Shown here: piece by piece, positions 35,971 to 45,049 of the stretch
Layout of the letters: each line of letters starts with the position of its first letter
Position numbering within the stretch: the stretch's first letter is position 1
NCBI GenBank assembly: GCA_024760525.1
Contig: CP060499.1
Location: 1,860,001 to 1,924,000, forward strand
Source of the DNA: Nitrospira sp.
GTDB taxonomy: Bacteria; Nitrospirota; Nitrospiria; Nitrospirales; Nitrospiraceae
DNA: 64,000 nucleotides
Direction: 5' to 3'
The notes under the pieces: generated by a model
What the model was told of the DNA's origin: nothing
The model's input: only the letters and a program-made list of their open reading frames with translations
Database searches by the model: none
Program-made: the position numbers and the translations under genes

Positions 35971-37167
35971 ATGCACCATATAGACGTTGCGGGGCTTGAA
36001 GCGCTTCATACGAAATGCATTCTAGAGACCCTTGCAGCGGGTGGGTTCCCTGAACATGCGTTTACCATTGAGATCAAGAATGAAATCAAACCCGTTGACC
36101 TGTATGCATATCTCCATGCCAGGTTTGGCCCACCAAACGGAGCACAGAACTTATTCCGTCATGATGACTCTGATAACTTGATCCACTGGGATTGGACGCT
36201 ATCTGAGAAGAGGGGAGTTATTACCTTCCTCGGACTAAACTTCCGAACTGAAATTCTTTTCTTCGGCGACTTCCAACCTGTCGATTTCGATAAAGATAGC
36301 TTGATCGAAACTCTTAAAGCCGACTTTCAGAACTATGGAAAGCAAATATCAGAAGTCAGAAAGAACCTAGAAGAATGGGTCGAGTTCGTTAACCCGTTCC
36401 AGCGCACAAGATCTGCTATCGAACAACTTACGAACGAGCTTGAAGCGTTAAATTTATCGGCTGAAGAAAACTTTGACTTTGATTTGCTTGATCCTGAGGC
36501 CAGTCATGCAAAATGGAAGGAAGTCTCCACAAAATACAGTCGAGGGTTCGGATTGTGCTTCGGGATTAGAGCGATGTTGCCGATCTTGGCAGAAGCGTTC
36601 GTTAATCTTCTGTTCTTTCTTCTTTGCCGCGCCGATATAAAGGCAGATAAGCGTTTGTACGACAATGTGCTCAGGCAGCCGATTGACGTAAGAATAAAAA
36701 CCTTGCATATAAACTGTACTGGTTTCATCAAAGCGGTAGATTATGCCAGCGAGGTTTGCGGCAAATATCATTCGATTGTGAATGAGAGAAACGATCTTCT
36801 ACATGGGAATGTCACCATTGATAAGCTTTCGTTTGGAGAGGTATTCTTCAACGGAACTGTTCCAGTGTTTTCACAATACAAATCGATGTGGGAGAGATCT
36901 TTTGGCGTTGGTCTTAAAGCGGCAGGTCTTTGGAGAATTAAAGAAGAACACCAGGCCGTTATTCAGGTGATCGATTTTATTCTATCCTGCGTTAAACCAG
37001 AAATTCGAGACTACATCCAACGGCTTCTAGAGTGCCACGAACTCGGGTTTCGTCCAGAAACAGGAAGACTTGGCTTGCTTTTCTCTAATCGCTTCGCTGA
37101 TTTTAGGATGAAATTCGAAAAAGGCCTTCAGGCTAAAGACGATGCGCGTACAGAACTTCACGATTGA
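35971..37167 (+). CDS. HEPN-like protein in the island
   Basis: A 398-aa protein. The N-terminal 200 residues are mixed alpha/beta, and the C-terminal half is helical with an Rx4H motif (NERNDLLHGN, about residue 275) in the HEPN style, where the Arg, Asn and His form a ribonuclease site. A coiled-coil-like stretch precedes it. HEPN proteins act in antiviral and toxin systems, and ApeA-type proteins have a similar layout. The call depends on one motif. Neighbours are DUF4238, HNH and an integrase remnant. Confidence 0.55.
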   Translation: MHHIDVAGLEALHTKCILETLAAGGFPEHAFTIEIKNEIKPVDLYAYLHARFGPPNGAQNLFRHDDSDNLIHWDWTLSEKRGVITFLGLNFRTEILFFGDFQPVDFDKDSLIETLKADFQNYGKQISEVRKNLEEWVEFVNPFQRTRSAIEQLTNELEALNLSAEENFDFDLLDPEASHAKWKEVSTKYSRGFGLCFGIRAMLPILAEAFVNLLFFLLCRADIKADKRLYDNVLRQPIDVRIKTLHINCTGFIKAVDYASEVCGKYHSIVNERNDLLHGNVTIDKLSFGEVFFNGTVPVFSQYKSMWERSFGVGLKAAGLWRIKEEHQAVIQVIDFILSCVKPEIRDYIQRLLECHELGFRPETGRLGLLFSNRFADFRMKFEKGLQAKDDARTELHD

Positions 37168-37179
37168 GTCTCCATCAGT

Positions 37180-37551
37180 TCAAGCCGCCTCTTCCCTCTG
37201 ACCGTTTGTCAAGGCCTTAAGCACGTCTGGGTATCTCAGCTTCTCCAATCCTTCTTGCAGCAGTTTCATCGGCACCCGTTCTCTATGGTCATAAACCTTT
37301 CCATGAACTCCCTGTGCCGCATGTCCGGCCAGCATCATCTTGACCTTCTCTTGAACCCCTGCGTCGCTGAGTCGAGTGATGAACCTATGCCTGAGACCGT
37401 GTAGTACCAGCGACTTATCTTTCAGACCAACCTTCTTGAGCAGCCGTGCGTACCATTTGCCGGTAGCATCGGCGAACGTGCTCTTACCTTTCTTTTGAGT
37501 AAAAAATAGGCGAGTCTCACCGGCCTTCCTCATCGTGTTGACGTAGTCCAT
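37180..37551 (-). pseudogene. Truncated tyrosine integrase
   Basis: The C-terminal 123 residues of a phage-type tyrosine recombinase: HGLRHRFITRL (catalytic Arg and His), LAGH and the nucleophile Tyr in KVYDHRE. The N-terminal arm and core-binding domains are missing; the 117 bp between it and the tRNA do not encode them. It lies directly downstream of the tRNA-Ser 3' end, as expected for an integrase that used this tRNA as att site. Presumably inactive. Confidence 0.85.
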
Positions 37552-37668
37552 GAAACCTACTGTGATGAGTGAGGAATGAACCGGAACTTTTCTCCTGCCA
37601 AGGCTTTAAAGAGGCTTGATTAGCTGAAATTTTGGCTGGTTAGCGATTCGCAGGAATTGAGGCAAGAT

Positions 37669-37761
37669 TGGCGGAGAGGGAGGGATTTGAACCCTCGGTA
37701 GAGATTTTGTCCCTACGACGGTTTAGCAAACCGTTGCCTTCGGCCACTCGGCCACCTCTCC
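37669..37761 (-). tRNA. tRNA-Ser (anticodon GCT), CCA encoded
   Basis: A full class II cloverleaf on the minus strand: acceptor GGAGAGG/CCTCTCC, discriminator G plus CCA, anticodon stem ACGGT/ACCGT with loop TTGCTAA, a long variable arm (about 19 nt) and T arm GAGGG-TTCAAAT-CCCTC. It decodes AGC/AGU. Parts of it are repeated at 32024, 33272, 44664 and 45808, which marks it as an integration hotspot. Confidence 0.97.
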
Positions 37762-37995
37762 GCGCCGTACTGGATATGATTAGTCAATCACTTGGGAGAT
37801 TTGTATTCTCTCGCGTTCAATCGAGTCGACATTTGTGCCATTTTATAGGCCGTCCGGTCAACTAGTTTCCGCGAGGAGGGGAGTGCCGCTCTCCTCAACT
37901 CCCAGGTTCACTCCTTAGAGCTATGCCAGCGCGTACACGCTCAAGCGGAGCTTTCCAGGTGCTCTCAACTGGTGTGAAGCCATCCCGCCGTCCGT
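37722..37995. repeat. tRNA-Ser 5' half plus upstream region (repeat copy A)
   Basis: From the anticodon loop through the tRNA 5' end (37761) and about 230 bp beyond, i.e. the tRNA promoter side, this stretch matches 45808-46075 at roughly 80% by eye. The 39 bp at 37723-37761 also match 44664-44702 with one mismatch. Beyond 37995 up to the NTPase start (38196) I see no gene. Confidence 0.75.
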
Positions 37996-38195
37996 AAAAT
38001 GCGCGCTAGACGGTTGAACTACGTACACGTGGGTTTATGTCTTTGTGATATTCATTTCTCTGCCGCGTGTTCAAAAAATTAGATACCGAATGTTGTGTCT
38101 CCGCATTAAAGACAAGCCCTGTTTGACCCGGTAAATGGAATACGATAATTTCAGCTATTTCCGTTGGTGTGCGGCATGTCAAGGTCTCCTGCTCA

Positions 38196-41100
38196 ATGTC
38201 CAATAACAGCAGAGACGAATTCAGTATTCCAACCAAGCGTCAAATCGCTAGACGTGCCGGCTATCATTGTTCTGACCCATCATGTCGCCGCTTAACAGTC
38301 TGCACTAATTCTGACGACACCCACGAAGTCAATCTCGGTGTTGCTGCCCACATCTGCGCGGCTGCGCCTGGCGGGCCTCGCTACGATGAGAACCAAACAT
38401 CCGCGGAGCGTCGATCAGCAGATAATGGCATCTGGATGTGTAGACTCCATGGCACGGCCGTGGACGCACCTGACTCGATGTTTACGGTTGAGCTGTTGCG
38501 TGAATGGAAGGCGCAGGCCAAGGAAAATGCGTGGCAAGCCACCCTATACGGCAAAGGCCCGCTCACGCCATCATTGACCCAGACGCCCACCACAAGTGAG
38601 CTTAGTACTCGCCTTCGTACAGCCATAGTCGCTGATCTTGATGTTTTTCGGCGTTCAGAAAAATGGCCATCTACCAATATTGCGCTCATCCTCGAAGTAA
38701 ATGGCTTGAGAGATCCGGTCAATACTTCAGCGCTAGCGTCTGCGCTTGCCACGCTTGACGATCTGATTCTTGTTGCACCACCCGGCCTCGGCAAGACTAC
38801 GACGTTGTTTCAAATCGCCGAAGCCCTATTGGCCAAAGGCAACGCGTCGCCAATTGTCGTTCCCCTCGGCGATTGGTCTACGGACGGCCTGACGCTCCTC
38901 GAATCTATCCTGAAGCGTTATGCATTTCGGGGAATTTCGGAAGGTGACTTGCGTGCCGTAGCAGCAGACCCTGGCGTAATCCTGCTGCTTGATGGTTGGA
39001 ATGAGTTAGACGTGGCGGCTCGCAGGCGCGCAGGCGTTCAAATTAGAGTTCTCCAAGACGAGTTGCCCGAACTCCGGTTACTAATCACTACGCGGAAACA
39101 GACGCTCGATGTTCCGGTCGATGGCACACGCGTTAATCTCCTCCCACTTAGTCAAACGCAGCAGTTTGATATTGCCAAGGCTCTAGGTGGAGACGCTGGC
39201 CTCCGTATGCTCGAACAAGCACGGCGCACGGTTGGTGTGCGTGAGCTTGTCACGATTCCGCTTTATTTAACGGCACTGCTAGCTCTTCCCGAAGGAGCGC
39301 CTTTCCCGACCACGAAGGAAGAAGTGTTGCGTTGCTTTGTTTCTGTGCATGAAGCGGAGGCTCTACGCGCTGAGCATCTCTTGGAAGTAACCTGCGGGTT
39401 GCACCAGCGGTATCTGCAAGGACTCGCAGTGACCGCTAATCGCATCGCGAATACGACAATCCCAGAAGCGCTCGCTCGTAAATCGGTCTCAGAAACAGAA
39501 AGTGATCTTGTGGCGGAAGGGCAGATCACCGAAAAGCCTCAGCCTACCGCTGTGCTGGAGACCCTTGTCAGCTATCATCTTTTGCTGCGGGACGGCGAAC
39601 CGGCAGGCTATTCGTTTCAGCACCAGCAATTTCAGGAATGGTACGCGTCTCACTTTGTCGAAACTCTGATGACAGTGAGCCTCTCTGATCTGGCATCCCA
39701 GAACAGGCTGAAGACAGACGTTCTCAATCAGCCGGTATGGGAAGAATCCATTCTTTTCGCGTGCGAGCGATTGGCATGCGGCGACCTGAAACAACAAGAG
39801 TGCTGCGGGGCTGCCATTATGGCCGCATTCGAGGTCGACCCCATGCTCGCTGCCGAGATGATCTATCGTTCCACTGACGCCGTCTGGGCGCGCGTCGGCT
39901 CGAGCATTAAAGAGTCTATCGACCAATGGCACACGCCAGGAAAAGTCGATCGTGCCGTGCGTTTTATGATCATCTCTGGCCGCCACGAGTTCTTTGATCG
40001 AGTTTGGCCGCTCATCACCCACGAAGATGATCAAGTGCAGCTCCAGGCACTCCGCGCCGGCAGTCGCTTCCGGCCATCTCTTCTCGGAAAGGATGCTGCC
40101 AAGCTAATTGCAGCGTTGCCGGGAAGCACTCGAAAACACGTTCTATGCGAGATCGCATATAACAGCGGAATGGAAGGCCTCGATCTCGCGACAGCCGTCG
40201 CCAAGGATGATCCCGACCCCGAGGTAAGAGTGGATGTGACTAGTGCGCTTGCGTTTCGCCGTGCGAATCGGCACGTGGCTGACGTATTGCGCTGCTCGGA
40301 TGCGAAGACTTTTGACCTAGTGCTCTCTAGGGATATTGATGTCGTAGCGACTGATGAGCATATCAAACGAGAAATGGAGGGGGCGCGTGAGCGTCAGCGC
40401 AAGGATGCTGGTTCGGCTTATGATCGGTTGCGCGCAATCCTGCATAGCCAAAACGATCAAGACTTCAGCCAGGAGTTAACCGCTATCATTGCCGAAATGG
40501 AGATCGACACAAAGCAGGATCCTGCGGTCCAAGTCATTTATGCGCTGCGCGACCGCTATTCACATTCCATTGCAGATGGTCTCCTTCAGCGCTTACGCTC
40601 AGGTCGCACCATGTTCTACGGGGCAGACGACCTCCTTGCGTCCGCTGGTTTCAGCCTGGAAGATGATGTGCTCATCGGAATCGTACTCGCCGAGACGCCT
40701 CGATTTGATAATAATGCGCAGGCGGCTGCATCCGTGCTCGGAGCGCAGGCCGTTGGTCACATAATAGAAATTCTTCTGAAGACAAAAGAGCGTTGTAGGG
40801 ATGAGAGCGGCAGATACGACCAAGTTGCAAGTGACCGTTACCATAATCTGTTCGACCGTATTGGCCGCGCACCTGGTGCAAGTCTTGTTGTTGCCACCCT
40901 AAGTCTCTCTGCCCGAGTAGGGAATGAAGAATTGGCGACTTTGGCGGAGTTAATCTCTGGCCATCCTGGCGACAAAGAAAATCGTGGGAGGCCATTCGAC
41001 GACGATGCTCGGACTACGATTAGAACGCTCGCGGAAAGCTGGGGGAATCGGATGCTGGCCTCTGGCGATGCAACCCGTTCGCAGTTGGCTTGGGTTGCAA

Positions 41101-42248
41101 TTCTCACCAGACGTGCCCCCTCGGAAACCTTACTGCCCTTGCTGAAATGGCTGCTTGATGAAGAACTCAAACTTTGGCGCTCGTTTAAGGAACAGGCCCG
41201 CACTGATCAGTATCGTGGTGGCACAGCTACTAATGAAGCACGCACATCCTGGACCTGGCAGTACCAGCTCGCATTTCAGGCAATTAGTGGTTCTGCGACT
41301 ACTGCACTAATGCGCGACTATCTGGCGGACATCGAATTCGGCCATTCAGCTGCTTCGGTACTTGCAAATCAATGGACTGCATCGAATGAACCTAGTCTTG
41401 GGTATCGCTTTGGAGGTGGTGTGGATTTCTCGCGCTTCGGAGAAAAACGAGCCGCACGCGCCAAGGATGCTACCCCAACCTCATTGGAGGCGGAGTCGAT
41501 TTTCGCTGTGATTGAGCAGTTAATCGCTGATGGTGCTACGGAGGATCACAAGAGGCGCGCCGTTGCACTGGGCATTGTTGCTACACGATTGCCACACGGC
41601 CAACGGCAGGCAATGATCCAAAAGCTTATTGCACTAGCTTCACGGAGGTCGCGGGCAGCCCTTCTTCAAAGCCTCATTTTGTCGGGTGAGACCATCGATA
41701 TTTCTTTAGTAAAAACCGGTATTGCGGAGGTACTTGAGGCTGCGAAGACAGATTGGTGGATTTTAGAAGACGACCACTCTACTGAGTTGGATGATTGGTT
41801 ACGTCTATTGCCGTTTACGAGTTCTCCCTCCGAAGCGGTTGCTATTGTGCGAAATTTACCAGAAGACTTACGCAGGCCGGATCGTCTTCGTGAAATGATT
41901 TCAAACTTTGGAGCTACGCCTGCTGATGACGCCGAAAGCGTCCTGTTTCAGTTGGCGGAAGCAGATCCGAGACTCTATGACTACTACGCCTGGCGGCAAG
42001 CCGCTATTGACCGAGGCACATTTTCATCAGCTCTGCGTTTGGTGGATTTGGCTGCGAAAAGCGCATTCGATGGCCTGGGAGCGGAGCGCTGGCCTCTAGC
42101 ACGACAAATCGGTACTGCTATGAGCGAATTTTCCGAACTCCGTAAATATGTCTATCAGTTATTAGAAAGGCAACTATCCCTTGACTGTATAAATGCATTA
42201 TGCTACTCTCCGGTCAACAAGGAGAGACACGATGCCACCTGTCGATAG
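38196..42248 (+). CDS. HNH-NACHT-repeat NTPase, 3' end replaced by IS insertion
   Basis: A 1350-aa product as it stands. An N-terminal HNH-like domain (residues 1-110) has C-x4-C, the AAHI-x-AA-PGGPRYD core and NGIWMCRLHG. A NACHT/STAND ATPase (about 165-330) follows, with Walker A PPGLGKTT and Walker B VILLLDGWNEL. A long helical repeat region (about 450-1325) with HEAT-like DPEVRVDV units completes it. The architecture (nuclease effector, NTPase switch, repeat sensor) is that of STAND anti-phage proteins. The last 26 residues come from IS DNA: coding is broken at 42168 and resumes in frame at 44092-44483. A GTG 27 bp upstream of the chosen ATG is also possible; ribosome sites are weak. Confidence 0.82.
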   Translation: MSNNSRDEFSIPTKRQIARRAGYHCSDPSCRRLTVCTNSDDTHEVNLGVAAHICAAAPGGPRYDENQTSAERRSADNGIWMCRLHGTAVDAPDSMFTVELLREWKAQAKENAWQATLYGKGPLTPSLTQTPTTSELSTRLRTAIVADLDVFRRSEKWPSTNIALILEVNGLRDPVNTSALASALATLDDLILVAPPGLGKTTTLFQIAEALLAKGNASPIVVPLGDWSTDGLTLLESILKRYAFRGISEGDLRAVAADPGVILLLDGWNELDVAARRRAGVQIRVLQDELPELRLLITTRKQTLDVPVDGTRVNLLPLSQTQQFDIAKALGGDAGLRMLEQARRTVGVRELVTIPLYLTALLALPEGAPFPTTKEEVLRCFVSVHEAEALRAEHLLEVTCGLHQRYLQGLAVTANRIANTTIPEALARKSVSETESDLVAEGQITEKPQPTAVLETLVSYHLLLRDGEPAGYSFQHQQFQEWYASHFVETLMTVSLSDLASQNRLKTDVLNQPVWEESILFACERLACGDLKQQECCGAAIMAAFEVDPMLAAEMIYRSTDAVWARVGSSIKESIDQWHTPGKVDRAVRFMIISGRHEFFDRVWPLITHEDDQVQLQALRAGSRFRPSLLGKDAAKLIAALPGSTRKHVLCEIAYNSGMEGLDLATAVAKDDPDPEVRVDVTSALAFRRANRHVADVLRCSDAKTFDLVLSRDIDVVATDEHIKREMEGARERQRKDAGSAYDRLRAILHSQNDQDFSQELTAIIAEMEIDTKQDPAVQVIYALRDRYSHSIADGLLQRLRSGRTMFYGADDLLASAGFSLEDDVLIGIVLAETPRFDNNAQAAASVLGAQAVGHIIEILLKTKERCRDESGRYDQVASDRYHNLFDRIGRAPGASLVVATLSLSARVGNEELATLAELISGHPGDKENRGRPFDDDARTTIRTLAESWGNRMLASGDATRSQLAWVAILTRRAPSETLLPLLKWLLDEELKLWRSFKEQARTDQYRGGTATNEARTSWTWQYQLAFQAISGSATTALMRDYLADIEFGHSAASVLANQWTASNEPSLGYRFGGGVDFSRFGEKRAARAKDATPTSLEAESIFAVIEQLIADGATEDHKRRAVALGIVATRLPHGQRQAMIQKLIALASRRSRAALLQSLILSGETIDISLVKTGIAEVLEAAKTDWWILEDDHSTELDDWLRLLPFTSSPSEAVAIVRNLPEDLRRPDRLREMISNFGATPADDAESVLFQLAEADPRLYDYYAWRQAAIDRGTFSSALRLVDLAAKSAFDGLGAERWPLARQIGTAMSEFSELRKYVYQLLERQLSLDCINALCYSPVNKERHDATCR

Positions 42249-43174
42249 AAACAACCCAAAGCGAGCCAAATCTTCCGATTCGCAGTACTCCCTCATGGAG
42301 TTCATGCGCGAGTTTCCTGATGACGCCACCTGCTTGGAATGGCTCTGGCGTAATCGGTACTCCAAGGATGGGAAGCATGCGCATTGCCCGAAGTGCGATG
42401 ACAAGACGATCTTTGAACGCTATGAAACGTCGCAACAACGGCAATCGTGGACCTGTACCTCCTGTGGGCATCATCTCCATCCCACTGCGGGGACGATCTT
42501 CCACAAGTCCTCTACCTCGCTGTACCTCTGGTTCTATGCGATGTACCTGATGACGAGCACTCGCTGCGGCATCTCTGCGAAGCAGTTGGAGCGGGAACTT
42601 GGCGTGACCTACAAAACAGCGTGGCGCATGGCCTTCTTGATCCGTAACGAACTGATGACGCAGGGAGCAGGGCCGTTTACGAGCGGGAATCCGGTTGTAA
42701 ATGGACGAAACGTACATTGGTGGAAAAGAGCGGGGCATTGGTCCTGGCCGTCCTTCTACGCTTCGCTCCAAGAAACAGCCAGTGTTCGGCATGGTTCAAC
42801 GTGGCGGCAGAGTGGTTGCCGTCACCGTCCGCAACGTCGCAGCCGCGACCGTCATGCCGTACATCACTGAGCGAGTGTTGCCCAAATCGACGGTCTACAC
42901 CGATGAATATGCGGTCTACAACGATCTGAATAAAGAAGGCTTTAAGCATCGTCGCATTCGACACTCGGAGAAAATCTATGTGAGCGGGGATGTGCATACC
43001 AATACCATCGAAGGGTTTTGGTCGCTCACAAAGCGAGGCATTGGCGGCGTGTATCACGCAGTGTCTAAGAAGCATCTTCAGGGTTACCTAAACGAGTATG
43101 CGTGGCGGTACAACCACCGCGACGATGGGAGGGCGCAGTTTGAGCAGTTACTTCTTGGTTCCGTTGGCCGGTAA
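42232..43174 (+). pseudogene. IS1595-family (ISXO2-like) transposase, single-base frameshift
   Basis: N-terminal part: zinc ribbon (CPKC, CTSC) and the helix region before the catalytic core. C-terminal part, in the +1 frame: DETYIGGKERG, VYTDEYAVYN and HTNTIEGFWSLTKRGI, i.e. the DDE/N core of the ISXO2-like family. The two frames join at about 42698, where one extra T turns GTT-GAA-ATG-GAC into a shifted reading. Removing it gives PVEMDETYIGG and a normal 313-aa protein. It could also be a sequencing error. GGAGA lies 7 bp before the ATG. Confidence 0.9.
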
Positions 43175-43267
43175 CGGCGTGGCGGCTTTCTTCAGATTCT
43201 TGAAGAAGTCGCCCCGCTTCGGGATGGGGATCTCTACACCCTTCTTGGTCTTCTGTTTCTTTTTCAT
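43148..43267 (-). CDS. 39-aa basic micro-protein inside the IS
   Basis: A small ORF convergent with the transposase and overlapping its last 27 bp. Composition is strongly basic (MKKKQKTKKGVEIPIPKRG at the start, then DFFKNLKKAATP). Such short Lys-rich proteins with an IPIP-x-R-x-DFF core may be recurrent accessory ORFs of IS1595-type elements, but I cannot verify this. No clear ribosome site. Confidence 0.45.
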   Translation of the reverse strand: MKKKQKTKKGVEIPIPKRGDFFKNLKKAATPLPANGTKK

Positions 43268-43286
43268 AAGCTGATTTTACCTCATT

Positions 43287-44048
43287 ATGGATGACCGTCG
43301 CGAATTCTATCGGAAATTTAGATGGGCACAAAAGCGTTTGGATGATCTGGATCTTGAAGTAGATAGATGGCTCCATAAAAACTTTGAGAGCATCACCTAC
43401 AAACAAGATCCTAAACACCCGGATGAGCTCCTCGTGTATGCATTTATTGACGATGTTCCAATCGATGTCTCCTTGCTCATTGGAGAAGTTCTTCATAGCT
43501 TGAGGGGAACGCTTGACCATTTGGCCTATAGCCTCGCCAAGGTTCACAGTGGCCCCTCTTTCAGCGACGATATCAAGAAGGATTCCGAGTTCCCGATTTT
43601 CAGCGCGGCTGATGCCAGCCTGTTCACCAAGAAGACCAGGGGGATGAGTCCTCAGGCACAGGCAGCTATAGAGAGTTTGCAGCCCTACCACGGAACCGAC
43701 CCGACGAAACATATCTTGTGGATTCTCAATAGGCTGTCCAATACCGATAAGCACAGACTTCTTCTCAGTGGTGCTCTCGGCAATAGGGATGGAGTCGTTA
43801 GACGTAGCGAAGGGTTTATTATTTCCCACAAGGAGCCCCATATAGGCCCGCTTAAAGGAAATGCAAAAATAGCCACCTTGCGAGGGCACTTCACCGGCGA
43901 GAAAGTGGATGTGAAGTACGTGCCCTACATCGAAGTAGTTTTCGACTGCGGCTGCTTGGTGGACGGTAAAGATATTCAGAGCATTCTCAAGGATATGTTT
44001 TCTCATATTGGCATCCATGTGCTTAGTAGGTTAGACGAATTTCTGTAA
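43287..44048 (+). CDS. Passenger protein of the IS1595 element
   Basis: A 253-aa protein between the transposase and the right terminal repeat, the usual place of passenger genes in this family. It is helical in the N-terminal half, with LRGTLDHLAYSLA (an Rx4H pattern that could be HEPN-like) and NRLSNTDKHRLLL. It lacks a signal peptide. Function is unknown. Confidence 0.7.
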   Translation: MDDRREFYRKFRWAQKRLDDLDLEVDRWLHKNFESITYKQDPKHPDELLVYAFIDDVPIDVSLLIGEVLHSLRGTLDHLAYSLAKVHSGPSFSDDIKKDSEFPIFSAADASLFTKKTRGMSPQAQAAIESLQPYHGTDPTKHILWILNRLSNTDKHRLLLSGALGNRDGVVRRSEGFIISHKEPHIGPLKGNAKIATLRGHFTGEKVDVKYVPYIEVVFDCGCLVDGKDIQSILKDMFSHIGIHVLSRLDEFL

Positions 44049-44091
44049 AACTCGCGAACCTCTACAGTTAAGGGATAGTTGCCATTAGAAA

Positions 44092-44483
44092 AAGGTGGGG
44101 CACTGCCTGGTCTTGGATTACTAGCAGAATCGGTCGCAGAATCTCCTGACGCAACTGGCTTACTGTTGCTCATCAAAATTGAGGATGAACACAGACCATC
44201 CTTATCCTCAGCGCTGACCGTTGAGAGAGTTGTGACTGAACATCTACCCTCCAAAAACTGGAAAGGCTCATACAGCATTGTTCCCGTTCCCGCCGTTGAA
44301 CTCCGGAGAAAACTGCTCGCTATGACGGTAGACGGAGGCCCTATGAACGCTGCGGCACATTGTCTTTCCCAAATTGATGAAATCAGGGATAAATATGGAG
44401 TGCCAGATTCTGAACCGCGGCACCCGGATCTGGCATCAGGAAAGCGGTGGCCAGTTATGAGCAGCCAGGAAAATGTAAATTGA
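44092..44483 (+). pseudogene. Severed C-terminal coding part of the NACHT NTPase
   Basis: About 130 codons continuing the 38196 gene in frame after the IS: with one copy of ATTAGAAA kept, ...YQLLE is followed by KGGALPGLGLLAESV and so on to a stop at 44483. Joined length (38196-42168 plus 44092-44483) is 4365 bp, exactly 1455 codons. It has no start of its own and is presumably not translated. Confidence 0.88.
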
Positions 44484-44504
44484 GATGTCTTCCGAAGCTA
44501 GCGG

Positions 44505-44578
44505 AAAAGCGGAGTGACAAGCGTAGTGAATGAATCAGGGAAATGGCGGTAAATCGCAGTAATTAGCAGGAAGCGCCG
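44505..44578. repeat. 74-bp repeat with GGCGGTAAA-like units (copy 1)
   Basis: Matches 46825-46898 with about 80% identity. Inside, short units of the form GCGGTAAAT/GCAGTAATT recur at about 11-bp steps, like arm-type integrase sites of tRNA-targeting elements. Confidence 0.65.
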
Positions 44579-44663
44579 CTACGCATCATCGCAGCAGAAG
44601 CGCCAGTATTGAAGAGGTGTTTCGAAGTTTCTCAGCGGGTTACGTCGCGATGCTCAGGGCGAG

Positions 44664-44702
44664 TTAGCAAACCGTTGCCTTCGACCACTCGGCCACCTCT
44701 CC
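44664..44702. repeat. Partial tRNA-Ser copy (copy B, att-like)
   Basis: 38 of 39 bases match the anticodon loop to 5' end of the tRNA-Ser gene (37723-37761). The 50 bp on its left resemble the 50 bp left of copy C, suggesting a shared element-derived att arm. It would fold as no more than half a tRNA. Confidence 0.8.
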
Positions 44703-45049
44703 CTGAGCTCCGCACGACCGATTCAGCTTGTCGCCGACTTATGCCTAAGCTGTGGCAGAACGATCCTGTCCGACGTGGTTTCATCTGTTCCTTCCATACC
44801 CTTTATCCGTCTGAATGAGCACACTGCCTATCCCACTTGACGACGCGGCCTCTTGCGCCTAACATTGACGCACGACGTTCCAGCCGCGCTGACTGGCGTG
44901 ACCTGGAGCTTACCTACCCCTCCAGTCTCCGCCGCTCTAACGCCAGAGTTCATCTACGCCTCTCATCAGGAGGCACACTTTGTGTGGCCAATCGTAAATC
45001 CGATGGTCTCTTCCCTCTGCTGGAGCGAAGGGATGAAAGGAGGGGCATT

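Larger units (their letters stand above)
42169..44083 (+). mobile_element. IS1595-family element with passenger gene
   Basis: A 1915-bp element bounded by 23-bp terminal inverted repeats (42169-42191 against 44061-44083, 21 of 23 matching, outermost GGCAACTATCCCTT). It is flanked by a perfect 8-bp target duplication ATTAGAAA (42161-42168 and 44084-44091); 8 bp is the size known for IS1595. It carries a frameshifted transposase, a 39-aa convergent ORF and a 253-aa passenger gene. It interrupts the NACHT NTPase gene; excision with one target copy restores the frame. Confidence 0.95.
44484..45049. other. Non-coding stretch with repeats
   Basis: About 565 bp. It holds the GGCGGTAAA-type repeat block (44505-44578) and the partial tRNA-Ser copy (44664-44702). 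No gene supported. Confidence 0.5.

Noticed and set aside
42193..42231. Transposase starting upstream of the ATG at 42232
   Set aside because: GGAGA positions the start at 42232; the upstream codons lie in the terminal inverted-repeat region.
44079..44483. Stand-alone 134-aa gene
   Set aside because: Its first codons lie in the IS end; the frame is the continuation of the NACHT NTPase gene.
44664..44702. Second tRNA-Ser gene
   Set aside because: Only the anticodon loop to 5' end is present; no T arm or 3' acceptor strand.
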